This document shows positions 44,768-51,790 of a stretch of DNA of 51,790 nucleotides, one piece after another. The DNA comes from Planctomycetota bacterium. GTDB lineage: Bacteria; Planctomycetota; Phycisphaerae; Sedimentisphaerales; Anaerobacaceae. Position 1 is the first letter of the stretch; each line of letters starts with the position of its first letter. The notes under the pieces are model-generated. The model did not search any database. It was not told where the DNA came from and saw only the letters and a program-made list of their open reading frames with translations. The DNA lies in NCBI GenBank assembly GCA_014384025.1, contig JACNGQ010000054.1, positions 1-51,790 on the forward strand, in the 5' to 3' direction. Position numbers and translations under genes: made by a program.

Positions 44768-45397
44768 CTAAAATCCTTTAACTACGTCTATAATCTTTTT
44801 ATGCACTGTTTCAATATCAGCGGCCGCATCGACTACTAAAAAGTTCTCCTGCTGTTTGGCCAATTGCAAAAATCCCGAACGGACCCGCTGATGGTAGCTG
44901 TCACCCTTTTGCTCCATCCTGTCGAGCTGGCTTTTCAATCGCCCTGAGGCGGTCTGCAAATCGACGTCGAGAATAATAGTCAAGTCCGGCCATACTCTTT
45001 CTAAGCAATCTGTCGCAATTTTTATTACTTTCTCCATTCCGAAACCGCCGGCACTGCCTTGATAAGCGCATGTGCTCGATAGCCATCTGTCAAGCACGAT
45101 ACACTGATTAGCTTCTAATGCAGGCGCTATCTTTTCCGACCAAAGCTGTGCCCTTGCCGCCATATATAACAGCAGCTCCGTACGCGTATCCATTGCGTCA
45201 TGTTCGGGGCTTAACAGGATTTGTCGAATCTTCTCTCCGATATCGGTATTGCCGGGGTCGCGAAAACCGATAGTCGAAACTCCCTGTTCTTTCAGCCATT
45301 GGATTAATAATTTTGAATGCGTACTTTTCCCGCACCCGTCCGGCCCGTCAAGAACGATAAACCTGCCTGAAAATTTGTCTTTCAAAACTGATTTCAC
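44768..45397 (-). CDS. tmk: Thymidylate kinase
   Basis: A 209-residue kinase converting dTMP to dTDP. It has the P-loop FIVLDGPDGCGKSTHSKLL (about 13-31), the DR motif CIVLDRWLSSTCAYQGSAGG (about 95-114) and a lid region containing SQLDRMEQKGDSYHQRVRSG. The start is GTG 45397, directly after the stop of the upstream membrane-protein gene, so the two are coupled. Together with holB it supplies replication. Confidence 0.93.
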   Translation of the reverse strand: MKSVLKDKFSGRFIVLDGPDGCGKSTHSKLLIQWLKEQGVSTIGFRDPGNTDIGEKIRQILLSPEHDAMDTRTELLLYMAARAQLWSEKIAPALEANQCIVLDRWLSSTCAYQGSAGGFGMEKVIKIATDCLERVWPDLTIILDVDLQTASGRLKSQLDRMEQKGDSYHQRVRSGFLQLAKQQENFLVVDAAADIETVHKKIIDVVKGF

Positions 45398-46204
45398 CTA
45401 ATCTTCTCTTGGATATTCGAATAAATCTTCTGAATTTGAATCTGTTATCCGGCCATCATACTCTAAATCAAGAGAGCTTACAAATCTTACCGCAGTAACG
45501 GCTACTATTAATCCAAGAGCCTGGCCTGTAACTATGGTCCCGATTTTTATAATATACTGCGAAATTGTCTCAGGAGTTTCAGGTGTTTTTAATAATAACC
45601 AAAGAAGATGTATCATCGTGCTCAGACAAAACAATGCAACTAATTCTTTTGATTTGAATAGTTTGAATTTGCTTAGTAGCTTGAAGCTGTTAACAACTCG
45701 ACAATCCAGCACAAGTATAAGTGCGGGGATGAATAAAGAAACTTTTATCATAATTAACATCGTAGCAGTTGAACATAACTGGTATAGCCAGGGAGCGGAT
45801 TTTGCAGATTCGATAAAACCTGTGTTTGCGGAGGTGAAATATTTTGTTATTGAAAAGATAAGCACGGTTAAAATAAAATAAAAACCTGCGAAAATAAAAC
45901 CGAATCCGACCATACGCCAGAAGAAGTGTTTCCCTGTCTTTAGTAAATCAAAAGGCGTTTGTTCTTTAGGGCCTTCAAGATATACTGTTCGCAGAAAACC
46001 ATTAGATAGTATCATTGCCACTACCGTGAGACTCAGAATAAAAAGTATAGACGGTAAAAACATTGTTTTCGTTACATCAACATCAGGTTCTGTGAATCCA
46101 AACAGACTGTATGAAAGTTCGACTAAGGTGTAGAGGCCAATGATGAGAGTTACCTCAGGCCGGCGGGCTCTTAAAATAGCTAAAGTTTTTTGGGTCTCAG
46201 TCAT
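45398..46204 (-). CDS. Six-helix membrane protein, function unknown
   Basis: A 268-residue inner-membrane protein with about six hydrophobic helices (for example VTLIIGLYTLVELSYSLFGF near the start and SILFILSLTVVAMIL). A cytoplasmic loop contains CRVVNSFKLLSKFKLFKS, and the C-terminal tail is acidic (ITDSNSEDLFEYPRED). No family is recognised. It sits between dnaE (55 bases upstream) and tmk (no gap downstream), so it is part of the replication block, which is an odd place for a membrane protein. Confidence 0.75.
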   Translation of the reverse strand: MTETQKTLAILRARRPEVTLIIGLYTLVELSYSLFGFTEPDVDVTKTMFLPSILFILSLTVVAMILSNGFLRTVYLEGPKEQTPFDLLKTGKHFFWRMVGFGFIFAGFYFILTVLIFSITKYFTSANTGFIESAKSAPWLYQLCSTATMLIMIKVSLFIPALILVLDCRVVNSFKLLSKFKLFKSKELVALFCLSTMIHLLWLLLKTPETPETISQYIIKIGTIVTGQALGLIVAVTAVRFVSSLDLEYDGRITDSNSEDLFEYPRED

Positions 46205-46259
46205 TTCTTCAGCTTAAATAGTAATGTTTTCGTTCCTCACAAAGCGTCAACAGCTTTTG

Positions 46260-49200
46260 TTATCTCGCCAACTGAAAATTATCTTCACCGACAAGTTGCC
46301 TCATTTTTCTGCAGAAGTCAAGGTCGGGATTGACACTCAGGCCCTTGTCTGCGGCGGTGCTGACTCTCCCCTTGTCTGTCCTTACCGCGACGTAAACAGG
46401 GCTTTTACCTCTATGGTGCAGGCAGATACTTTTTATCATGGCTACTTTCTCTTTGGTAACGTCTTTGGCGTCCAGTTTTATTTGGACTTTTGCGGCCAGC
46501 TTTTCTCTGACCTGCTCAAGAGATATAAGTTCTGAAGCTAAGATGTTCGGCCTTTCCCTTCTGTGATCGAGCTTTCCTTTTACGAAAACAATTGTATCGG
46601 CAACTAATATGTCATTGAAGTTGTTCAGAACGTCCGGAAACATTACAACATCGACCTGTCCCTGCAAATCTTCCAGTACGAATACCGCCATTTTCGATCC
46701 GGCGTTTCGCCCTGTCTTTGTCAGGTTATATCGTATCTTTGCTATCATCCCGCCGATGACAATTTGCCTGTCCTGCGGTGCTTCGGCCAATTGCGAGCTG
46801 TTATTCGTGGAAAAGATATTTATCGTCTCAGCATGATGACTGAGCGGATTGCTTGTTACGTAGAACCCGAGAACCTGTTTTTCATAATTTAACATCAGCG
46901 GTTCGGGCCACGGCGGAACCTCCGGCAGACGTTGATGGTCTTTTGAATAATCGGTCTGCCCGGCCTGTCCGAAAAAGCTCATTTGCCCTTTTATTTTGTC
47001 GGCCTGTAAGCTAGCGCCGTTTTCCATTGCCATCTCAAGGCCGGCCGCCATCTGTGCCCGGTTTCCTCCGAGCCTGTCAAATGCTCCGGCCTTTATGAGA
47101 GATTCGAGCACCTGCTTGTTCGCGGCCCTCAAATCCACGTTTTCACAGAAATGGAACAAACTCTGGAATTTGCCGACTTCTTCGCGTGCAGAGATAATTT
47201 GCTCGACGGCCTTTCCGCCGACTCCTTTTACGGCTGCAAGGCCGAAACGTATAACACCGCGATTTGTTTGTTCTCCTGGTTCCTGTTTATACAGCGGCGT
47301 AAAATCTACTCCGCTTTCATTGATATCCGGAGCCAAAACTTCAATACCCATCTGGCCGCACTCGCCGATATAATCGACTATCTTGTCGGTGTTGTCCATC
47401 TCGTAAGTCAAAAGGGCCGCCATAAACTCAATCGGCCAATGGGTCTTCAAATAAGCCGTCTGATATGCGATAAAGGCATACCGGGTCGAATGGCTCTTAT
47501 TAAAGCCGTACCCAGCGAACCGCTCGATGATTTCGAAAATCTCTTCGGCCTGCTTTTTCGTCAACCCTTTATCAACACAGCCGACTATAAATCTTTCCCG
47601 CTCCTTGGCGATGGTTTTGAGCTTCTTTTTGCTTATCGCCTTAATGAGAGTATAGGCCTCCCGCAGCGGAATATCACCGAGCCGGTTACAAATCCGCATC
47701 ACCTGCTCCTGATACGTCATAATGCCGTAAGTCTCTTCGAGCACTTCCGTCATAATCGGGTGCGGCAGGCTCCATTTGGCCCCGTGCTTTCGATCGATAT
47801 AATCCGGAATCAGTATCATAGGCCCCGGCCGATACAGAGCATTGGCCGCTATCAGGTCTTCGATACGGTCAGGCTTCATCTTCATAAGCAGGTTCTGCAT
47901 ACCGCCGGACTCGAACTGGAAAACGCCTTTCGTTCTCCCCGCCGCAAACAGCTCGAAAACCTTCCCGTCCGTTATGTCGATTTTTTCCAGGTCGATATCA
48001 ATACCATGAATTTCCCTTACCAGCTTGCAAGCCCGCTCCAGTACACTGAGTGTCTTCAAACCTAAAAAGTCCATCTTTAGAAGGCCCACATTCTCCACCG
48101 TCGGCCCTTCGAACTGGGTTATAATGTCATCCGAACCGGAAGACTTATACAGCGGCACAAAACTTTCCAGCGGCTCATCGGCAATTACAACACCCGCCGC
48201 ATGGACCGACGCATGACGGGCAAGGCCTTCAAGTTTTTTACTGATGTCAATTACTTTTCTTGTCAGTTCGTCTTGCTCATACGCCTGTTTTAATTCGGGC
48301 TCTGTTTTTAATGCTTTATCGAGCGTCATATCAAGCGAGAAAGGCACAAGCTTGGCCAGTCTGTCCGCCTCGCCTAACGGCAAGCCGAGTACCCTGCTTA
48401 TGTCACGGATGACCGCCCGCGCCTTCATCGTTCCGAAGGTTATTATCTGGGCGACGTGACCGTATTTTTGGCGGACATAGTCGATGATTTCACCACGGTG
48501 CGCCTGGCAGATATCGATATCGATATCGGGCATTTCGTTTCGGTGCGGGTCCATAAACCGCTCGAAGAGTAAATCGTAGCCGATAGGGTCAACATCACAC
48601 AGTCCCAGGCAGTACCCCACTAATGTCCCGACCCCGCTGCCCCTGGCGCCGATGGGTATATTGTTTTCATGTGCATATTTGCAGAAGTCCCAAACGATAA
48701 GAAAGTAGCTGGCGAATCCTTTTGATTCGATTACTTCCAGTTCATGGTCGAGTCTGCTCTTGATTTCGTCGGTAATTTCACCGTATCGCTTTTTTGCCCC
48801 TTCATAGCATCGTTCGGTCAGAAACTCTTCCGGCGTCGAGCCTTCCGGCGGCTCGAAATGAGGCGCGTGACGCGTTTTTAAATCAATCTCGACATTGCAA
48901 CGCTCTGCAATTGCCGTAGTATTATCACAGGCATCGACGGCTTCGGCAAAAAGCTGACGCATTTCCTTCGGACTCTTGAGATATACGTCGGATGGATAAA
49001 TCATTCTGCTCGGGTCATCGGCCCTTTTGCCGGTGCTTATGGCACAGAGGCAGTTATGTGCCTCGTGGTCGTCTTCTTCAAGAAAGTGAACATCATTTGT
49101 TGCTACTGTCCCGAGCCCCATCTTTTTCGCAAGGTCAATCAGCCCCTCAGTGACCTCCGGGTGGTCTCCTTCGTGTTTTTGTATCTCTATAAAAAACCGC

Positions 49201-49715
49201 TCCGGCCCGAAAATCTTCACAAAACTTTCCGCCGCTGCCCGCGCCGCCTTTTCATTCCCTCTGGCAATTTCCGCCGTAACTTCACCTTTCAGACATGCCG
49301 ATGTACATATAAGGCCTTCGTTGAACTCGGCGAGAATCTCCTTATCGATCCTTGGCCGGTAATAAAATCCTTCGAGATAACCGGCACTGGAAAGCTTGAG
49401 CAGATTGTGATAGCCGGCTTTGTTCTCAGCTAAAAGAACTAAATGATATGCAGCATCGGATATACTGGTCTTTGTCCTGTCTAATCTGCTGCCCGGCGCG
49501 ATATAAGCTTCGATACCGAGTACCGGCTTTATATGCGCTGCGATTGCTTTTGTATAGAAATCTATAACGCCGAACATATTACCGTGGTCCGTTACCGCAA
49601 CAGACTCCATATCCAGCTTCTTACAGAGCTTCAGCAGTTTACCGAAATCGATAGCCCCATCCAGCAGTGAATACTGACTGTGCAGATGAAGATGCGTAAA
49701 TCCTTTATTTGCCAT
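46260..49715 (-). CDS. dnaE: DNA polymerase III subunit alpha
   Basis: A 1151-residue replicative polymerase. The N-terminal PHP domain (1-280) keeps the metal-binding pattern: HLHLHSQYSLLDG, VTDHGNM, GIEAYIA and ATNDVHFLEEDDHEAHN. The catalytic aspartates are in MPDIDIDICQAHRGEIIDYV (about 390-410). Finger and duplex-binding motifs follow (ITFGTMKARAVIRD; GFNKSHSTRYAFIAYQTAYL), then a helix-hairpin-helix region and an OB domain near 985-1070 (IVIGGMIAKIRYNLTKTG). It is of the standard DnaE1 length. A near-consensus promoter is upstream. No 3'-5' exonuclease is fused. Confidence 0.95.
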   Translation of the reverse strand: MANKGFTHLHLHSQYSLLDGAIDFGKLLKLCKKLDMESVAVTDHGNMFGVIDFYTKAIAAHIKPVLGIEAYIAPGSRLDRTKTSISDAAYHLVLLAENKAGYHNLLKLSSAGYLEGFYYRPRIDKEILAEFNEGLICTSACLKGEVTAEIARGNEKAARAAAESFVKIFGPERFFIEIQKHEGDHPEVTEGLIDLAKKMGLGTVATNDVHFLEEDDHEAHNCLCAISTGKRADDPSRMIYPSDVYLKSPKEMRQLFAEAVDACDNTTAIAERCNVEIDLKTRHAPHFEPPEGSTPEEFLTERCYEGAKKRYGEITDEIKSRLDHELEVIESKGFASYFLIVWDFCKYAHENNIPIGARGSGVGTLVGYCLGLCDVDPIGYDLLFERFMDPHRNEMPDIDIDICQAHRGEIIDYVRQKYGHVAQIITFGTMKARAVIRDISRVLGLPLGEADRLAKLVPFSLDMTLDKALKTEPELKQAYEQDELTRKVIDISKKLEGLARHASVHAAGVVIADEPLESFVPLYKSSGSDDIITQFEGPTVENVGLLKMDFLGLKTLSVLERACKLVREIHGIDIDLEKIDITDGKVFELFAAGRTKGVFQFESGGMQNLLMKMKPDRIEDLIAANALYRPGPMILIPDYIDRKHGAKWSLPHPIMTEVLEETYGIMTYQEQVMRICNRLGDIPLREAYTLIKAISKKKLKTIAKERERFIVGCVDKGLTKKQAEEIFEIIERFAGYGFNKSHSTRYAFIAYQTAYLKTHWPIEFMAALLTYEMDNTDKIVDYIGECGQMGIEVLAPDINESGVDFTPLYKQEPGEQTNRGVIRFGLAAVKGVGGKAVEQIISAREEVGKFQSLFHFCENVDLRAANKQVLESLIKAGAFDRLGGNRAQMAAGLEMAMENGASLQADKIKGQMSFFGQAGQTDYSKDHQRLPEVPPWPEPLMLNYEKQVLGFYVTSNPLSHHAETINIFSTNNSSQLAEAPQDRQIVIGGMIAKIRYNLTKTGRNAGSKMAVFVLEDLQGQVDVVMFPDVLNNFNDILVADTIVFVKGKLDHRRERPNILASELISLEQVREKLAAKVQIKLDAKDVTKEKVAMIKSICLHHRGKSPVYVAVRTDKGRVSTAADKGLSVNPDLDFCRKMRQLVGEDNFQLAR

Positions 49716-49755
49716 AACTTATGCCGTCCTTATATGCTCCGTTATCAACGTCTGT

Positions 49756-49784
49756 ATCATAGATTGATACTTTGTTGTTGTCAA
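49756..49784 (-). promoter_or_regulatory. Sigma-70-type promoter of the dnaE operon
   Basis: On the minus strand TTGACA (49779-49784), a 17-bp spacer and TATGAT (49756-49761), one base from consensus. Transcription would begin near 49749, 34 bases before ATG 49715. It may drive the whole dnaE-tmk-holB-ricT-metG block. Confidence 0.75.
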
Positions 49785-49855
49785 TCTCTAATCTCTAATT
49801 CACCAATTCTCAATTCTTACTTCTCAATTCTAAATTAACTAATGGGGTCATTCAT

Positions 49856-49896
49856 GTAGGGGCAATCCCGTGTGGTTGCCCTGATGTGTGGTTGCC
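49856..49896. repeat. Hairpin repeat GTAGGGGCAAT with duplicated arm
   Basis: GGGCAA (49860-49865) pairs with TTGCCC (49876-49881). The right arm GTGTGGTTGCC is present twice, at 49870-49880 and 49886-49896, 16 bp apart, as if part of the element had been duplicated. Confidence 0.6.
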
Positions 49897-49905
49897 GTTA
49901 TCGTT

Positions 49906-49929
49906 GTAGGGGCGGTTCCTGAACCGCCC
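49906..49929. repeat. Perfect hairpin repeat GTAGGGGCGGTTC
   Basis: GGGCGGTTC (49910-49918) and its exact complement GAACCGCCC (49921-49929) are separated by two bases. It shares the GTAGGGGC start with the elements at 49856 and 13736. Confidence 0.7.
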
Positions 49930-50023
49930 AATCTGAAATCTGAAAAATCTCAATCCAAAATAGTCAATAGTAAATATTAAATCGAAAGGGTTTACCCCCG
50001 AGTGCTGCTAACTTGGCCTATAA

Positions 50024-51094
50024 CAGGGGGCCGAATACGACGGCAATAACAACCTCACACGCAAATACATCCACGGTGCGCGCGTTGATGAGATGGTCTG
50101 TATGATAGACGTCGCAGATAGTAACGCCGTCTATTACTATCACTACGATGGTTCGGGCTCTGTTGTGGCCTTAAGTGATTCCTACGGCAATAGCTGCCAG
50201 AGCTACGAGTACAGCGCCTATGGCCAGGTCGCGGCCTCAGACCCCAATTTCATTGCCAATCCCTACATGTACACCGGCCGAAGGTTCGATTACGAAACAG
50301 GACTATATTACTACCGCGCCAGATACTATAATTCCTATATTGGCCGGTTCTTACAGACCGATCCGATTGGCTACGGCGATGGCATCAATTGGTATGCGTA
50401 CTGTGGGAACAATCCACTAAACTATCTGGATCCATGGGGAAATTATGATATATCTATATCAATTCCATTGAAAACCGTATGGGACAACGCTACATCTAAT
50501 GAATATTTAGCTACACATCCTGATTATTCGCATAAGATAGATGTTAATCTGTATCTTAAGGCTGCGGGTTTTTATGAGTTGTATCAAGATATTACTCTTG
50601 AAAGTGTAAGCTATAGCAATGGTCATTACGATTGCGTCTTCAAAGTTCCAGACGATGACGATAACTATAACGATATCGAAATGGATATCGTTTCAATTGA
50701 GGGCGTTTCAGTATTAAATGTCAACAACTCAGAGGGCGTAAATACGGTTATGCTTGATAAAAGATTACATGACATGATAGACACTTCTGCTACTCGTGCT
50801 ACAGCTACATCGACTAAAACTTACAAGTGGTTGATTTGGCCAGGTGTCGCTGGAGGCCTAACTGGGGCTGCGGGTGGATGGATATTAATTAAGGTTGGCG
50901 CTGCTTCATCTTGGCATCCTATTGGTGTGGGCATGGCTGTTGTAGGAGGCGTAGTGGTACTTGTCGATGGTCTTGTCTATATTTTAGCACCCCGTGGCAA
51001 TATCCCAAACTATACCGAAATCGAAGAGGCTATGAGAAGGGCAGATGAAATGGCAGAGGATATTGCTGGAGAGGATGTATATATAATCGATTAG
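50024..51094 (+). CDS. 5'-truncated RHS core with variable C-terminal (toxin-like) domain
   Basis: An orphan RHS tip. The frame is closed by TAA at 50021-50023 but is RHS-like at once (EYDGNNNLTRKYIHGARVDE), well before the first ATG at 50093. The core end is classic: YYYHYDGSGSVVALSDSYG, TGRRFDYETGLYYYRARYYN, IGRFLQTDPIGYGDGINWYA, CGNNPLNYLDPWG. After it, about 215 residues are unlike the core: a mixed soluble part, two Gly-rich membrane segments (WPGVAGGLTGAAGGWILIKV; IGVGMAVVGGVVVLVDGLVY) and an acidic tail. In RHS proteins this part is the toxin. The main core repeats are missing, and no promoter or signal is seen, so it may be silent or a recombination reserve. Confidence 0.75.
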   Translation, partial: QGAEYDGNNNLTRKYIHGARVDEMVCMIDVADSNAVYYYHYDGSGSVVALSDSYGNSCQSYEYSAYGQVAASDPNFIANPYMYTGRRFDYETGLYYYRARYYNSYIGRFLQTDPIGYGDGINWYAYCGNNPLNYLDPWGNYDISISIPLKTVWDNATSNEYLATHPDYSHKIDVNLYLKAAGFYELYQDITLESVSYSNGHYDCVFKVPDDDDNYNDIEMDIVSIEGVSVLNVNNSEGVNTVMLDKRLHDMIDTSATRATATSTKTYKWLIWPGVAGGLTGAAGGWILIKVGAASSWHPIGVGMAVVGGVVVLVDGLVYILAPRGNIPNYTEIEEAMRRADEMAEDIAGEDVYIID

Positions 51095-51196
51095 TAATGA
51101 GATATTTTATCATTTCCACTGTGATACTCTAAGGCGTATTAAAAATTGTAAATATATGACGAACGCGGACAGAGAAATACTGAAATAGCAATCATG

Positions 51197-51225
51197 TTGA
51201 CACTTAGATGGCAGTTGACTACAAT
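51197..51225 (+). promoter_or_regulatory. Promoter of the small membrane gene after the RHS tip
   Basis: TTGACA (51197-51202), a 17-bp spacer and TACAAT (51220-51225). It lies 102 bases after the RHS stop and about 70 bases before ATG 51294, so the small gene can be expressed without the RHS fragment. Confidence 0.65.
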
Positions 51226-51293
51226 TGTTAATCACAATATCTTCAGTAAATAAAATTCAAAAGGAACAATGTAGAGATAATAGAGAGGATGTC

Positions 51294-51557
51294 ATGAAAG
51301 AGCAGGACAAAAAAATGATTGGAAATATCGTTGTTATGGCTGTTTGTCTAATTATGCTTGTTTTTGGCACTTTTTGGAAGAAAATAGGGCTGGAGGGCAA
51401 AGGTATTTTCTTGATCATGTGCTCCTTGTATTTAGCAATGTGGTTACAAGCGGGAATAGTGCGCGATGATATTAAGGCAAAATTAGAGGAAATAAAAGAA
51501 GAAATAAGCAAAGGTTGTGCTGTTGAAAAATCCGCTTCGACAAATAAAGAACAATGA
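51294..51557 (+). CDS. Small two-helix membrane protein, candidate immunity protein
   Basis: An 87-residue protein with two hydrophobic helices (IGNIVVMAVCLIMLVFGTFW; GIFLIMCSLYLAMWLQAGIV) and a charged helical tail (DDIKAKLEEIKEEISKG). The start is ATG 51294, with the ribosome site GAGAGGAT; an upstream in-frame start at 51225 lies on the promoter. It follows the RHS tip directly and has its own promoter and a strong terminator. Immunity genes normally sit in this place after an RHS toxin tip, and a membrane location would suit a membrane-acting toxin. The role is inferred from position alone. Confidence 0.6.
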   Translation: MKEQDKKMIGNIVVMAVCLIMLVFGTFWKKIGLEGKGIFLIMCSLYLAMWLQAGIVRDDIKAKLEEIKEEISKGCAVEKSASTNKEQ

Positions 51558-51560
51558 AAG

Positions 51561-51590
51561 GACAGCCACTATTTCTGGTGGCTGTCTTTT
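51561..51590 (+). terminator. Intrinsic terminator after the candidate immunity gene
   Basis: A perfect 9-bp stem GACAGCCAC/GTGGCTGTC (51561-51569 and 51578-51586) with an 8-base loop is followed by TTTT. It starts four bases after the stop codon. Confidence 0.85.
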
Positions 51591-51628
51591 GTTATTTCCG
51601 GAATATAATAACCAGCATGAATTGGAAT

Positions 51629-51756
51629 AATAGGGAGCGTGCATCTGTAGTTTGTAGGTAAAACAGGCACAAAAATTGCCTTTCGGTAATAGGGACGCAC
51701 CTGCTCTGTATAGAACATGAGAATACTAGGAATACTAGGGACGCACCCTATTTTTT
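51629..51756. repeat. Cluster of TAGGGACGCACC-type repeats
   Basis: AATAGGGACGCACC (51688-51701) and TAGGGACGCACC (51736-51747) are near-identical; AATAGGGAGCGTGC (51629-51642) is a degenerate third copy. GAATACTAG is tandemly repeated at 51721-51738. The second full copy runs into CTATTTTTTT. Such GGGACGCACCCTATT ends are often found beside REP-associated (IS200-like) transposases, but none is in view. Confidence 0.6.
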
Positions 51757-51790
51757 TAGTTGTCATTGACCCTCTGGTCTGCTAATTTGG

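Larger units (their letters stand above)
49716..50026. other. Intergenic region between dnaE and the RHS fragment
   Basis: About 310 bases. It holds the dnaE promoter (49756-49784), AT-rich degenerate repeats (TCTCAATTCT twice, about 49807-49840), two hairpin repeats (49856-49929) and then the stop codon (TAA 50021-50023) that closes the RHS frame upstream. Confidence 0.6.

Noticed and set aside
1-51790. CRISPR array, rRNA, complete insertion sequence or prophage
   Set aside because: No regularly spaced identical repeats with unique spacers, no rRNA-like stretches, and no transposase or phage structural gene were found by reading.

Overview
The window looks like chromosomal DNA of a Gram-negative PVC-group bacterium, most probably a planctomycete of the Phycisphaerae/Sedimentisphaerales type. 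This is inferred from a Minf_1886-family protein, two LptF/LptG-type LPS-export permeases (so an outer membrane), DUF4091 and GT41 proteins, a GyrA with unusual quinolone-pocket residues, and an RHS cassette of the kind common in these genomes. No rRNA or tRNA gene, CRISPR array, phage or intact insertion sequence was seen.

Layout. 1-4.6 kb (+): the 3' end of thiC, then a phosphate block: phoB, phoR, a Na/Pi cotransporter and a PhoU-like protein, with four TTCA-type repeats at exact 11-bp steps in front of the transporter. 4.7-10.9 kb (-): two LptF/G permeases, two small-to-medium membrane proteins and a secreted DUF4091 protein. 11-14.3 kb: a Minf_1886 protein (+), then a GT41/TPR glycosyltransferase with a short STELLO-like protein, and a GNAT acetyltransferase. 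14.4-17.7 kb: a secreted subtilase with a long leader, and a DUF1848 protein. 17.7-27.5 kb: holA, gyrA, an M20 deacylase, a zinc-ribbon coiled-coil protein, an unusual RNase H-PurN fusion, and clpC. 28-34.3 kb: a four-CBS protein, a small coiled-coil protein, and a GntR/ABC operon whose last gene is split by one in-frame TGA. 34.8-40.5 kb: a secreted unknown protein, a serpin, a membrane/coiled-coil protein, a DUF2617-like protein, a CPBP protease and a MagIII-like DNA glycosylase. 40.6-49.7 kb (-): a replication/translation block transcribed dnaE, membrane protein, tmk, holB, ricT, metG, with a near-consensus sigma-70 promoter in front of dnaE. 50-51.8 kb (+): a 5'-truncated RHS tip followed by a small membrane protein with its own promoter and terminator, bracketed by hairpin repeats and GGGACGCACC repeats.

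How the parts fit. Most of the window is housekeeping. The accessory interest lies in the right-end RHS cassette (an orphan polymorphic-toxin tip with a candidate immunity gene), the GT41/STELLO-like pair, the RNase H-PurN fusion, and several well-formed regulatory sites: the Pho box, a GntR operator overlapping its promoter, and a palindrome on the promoter at 36.9 kb. Many sigma-70-like promoters (TTGACA/TATAAT, 16-17 bp spacing) can be read by eye, and several of them decide which start codon is likely. All functional names rest on recognising motifs in translated sequence; no database search was run.
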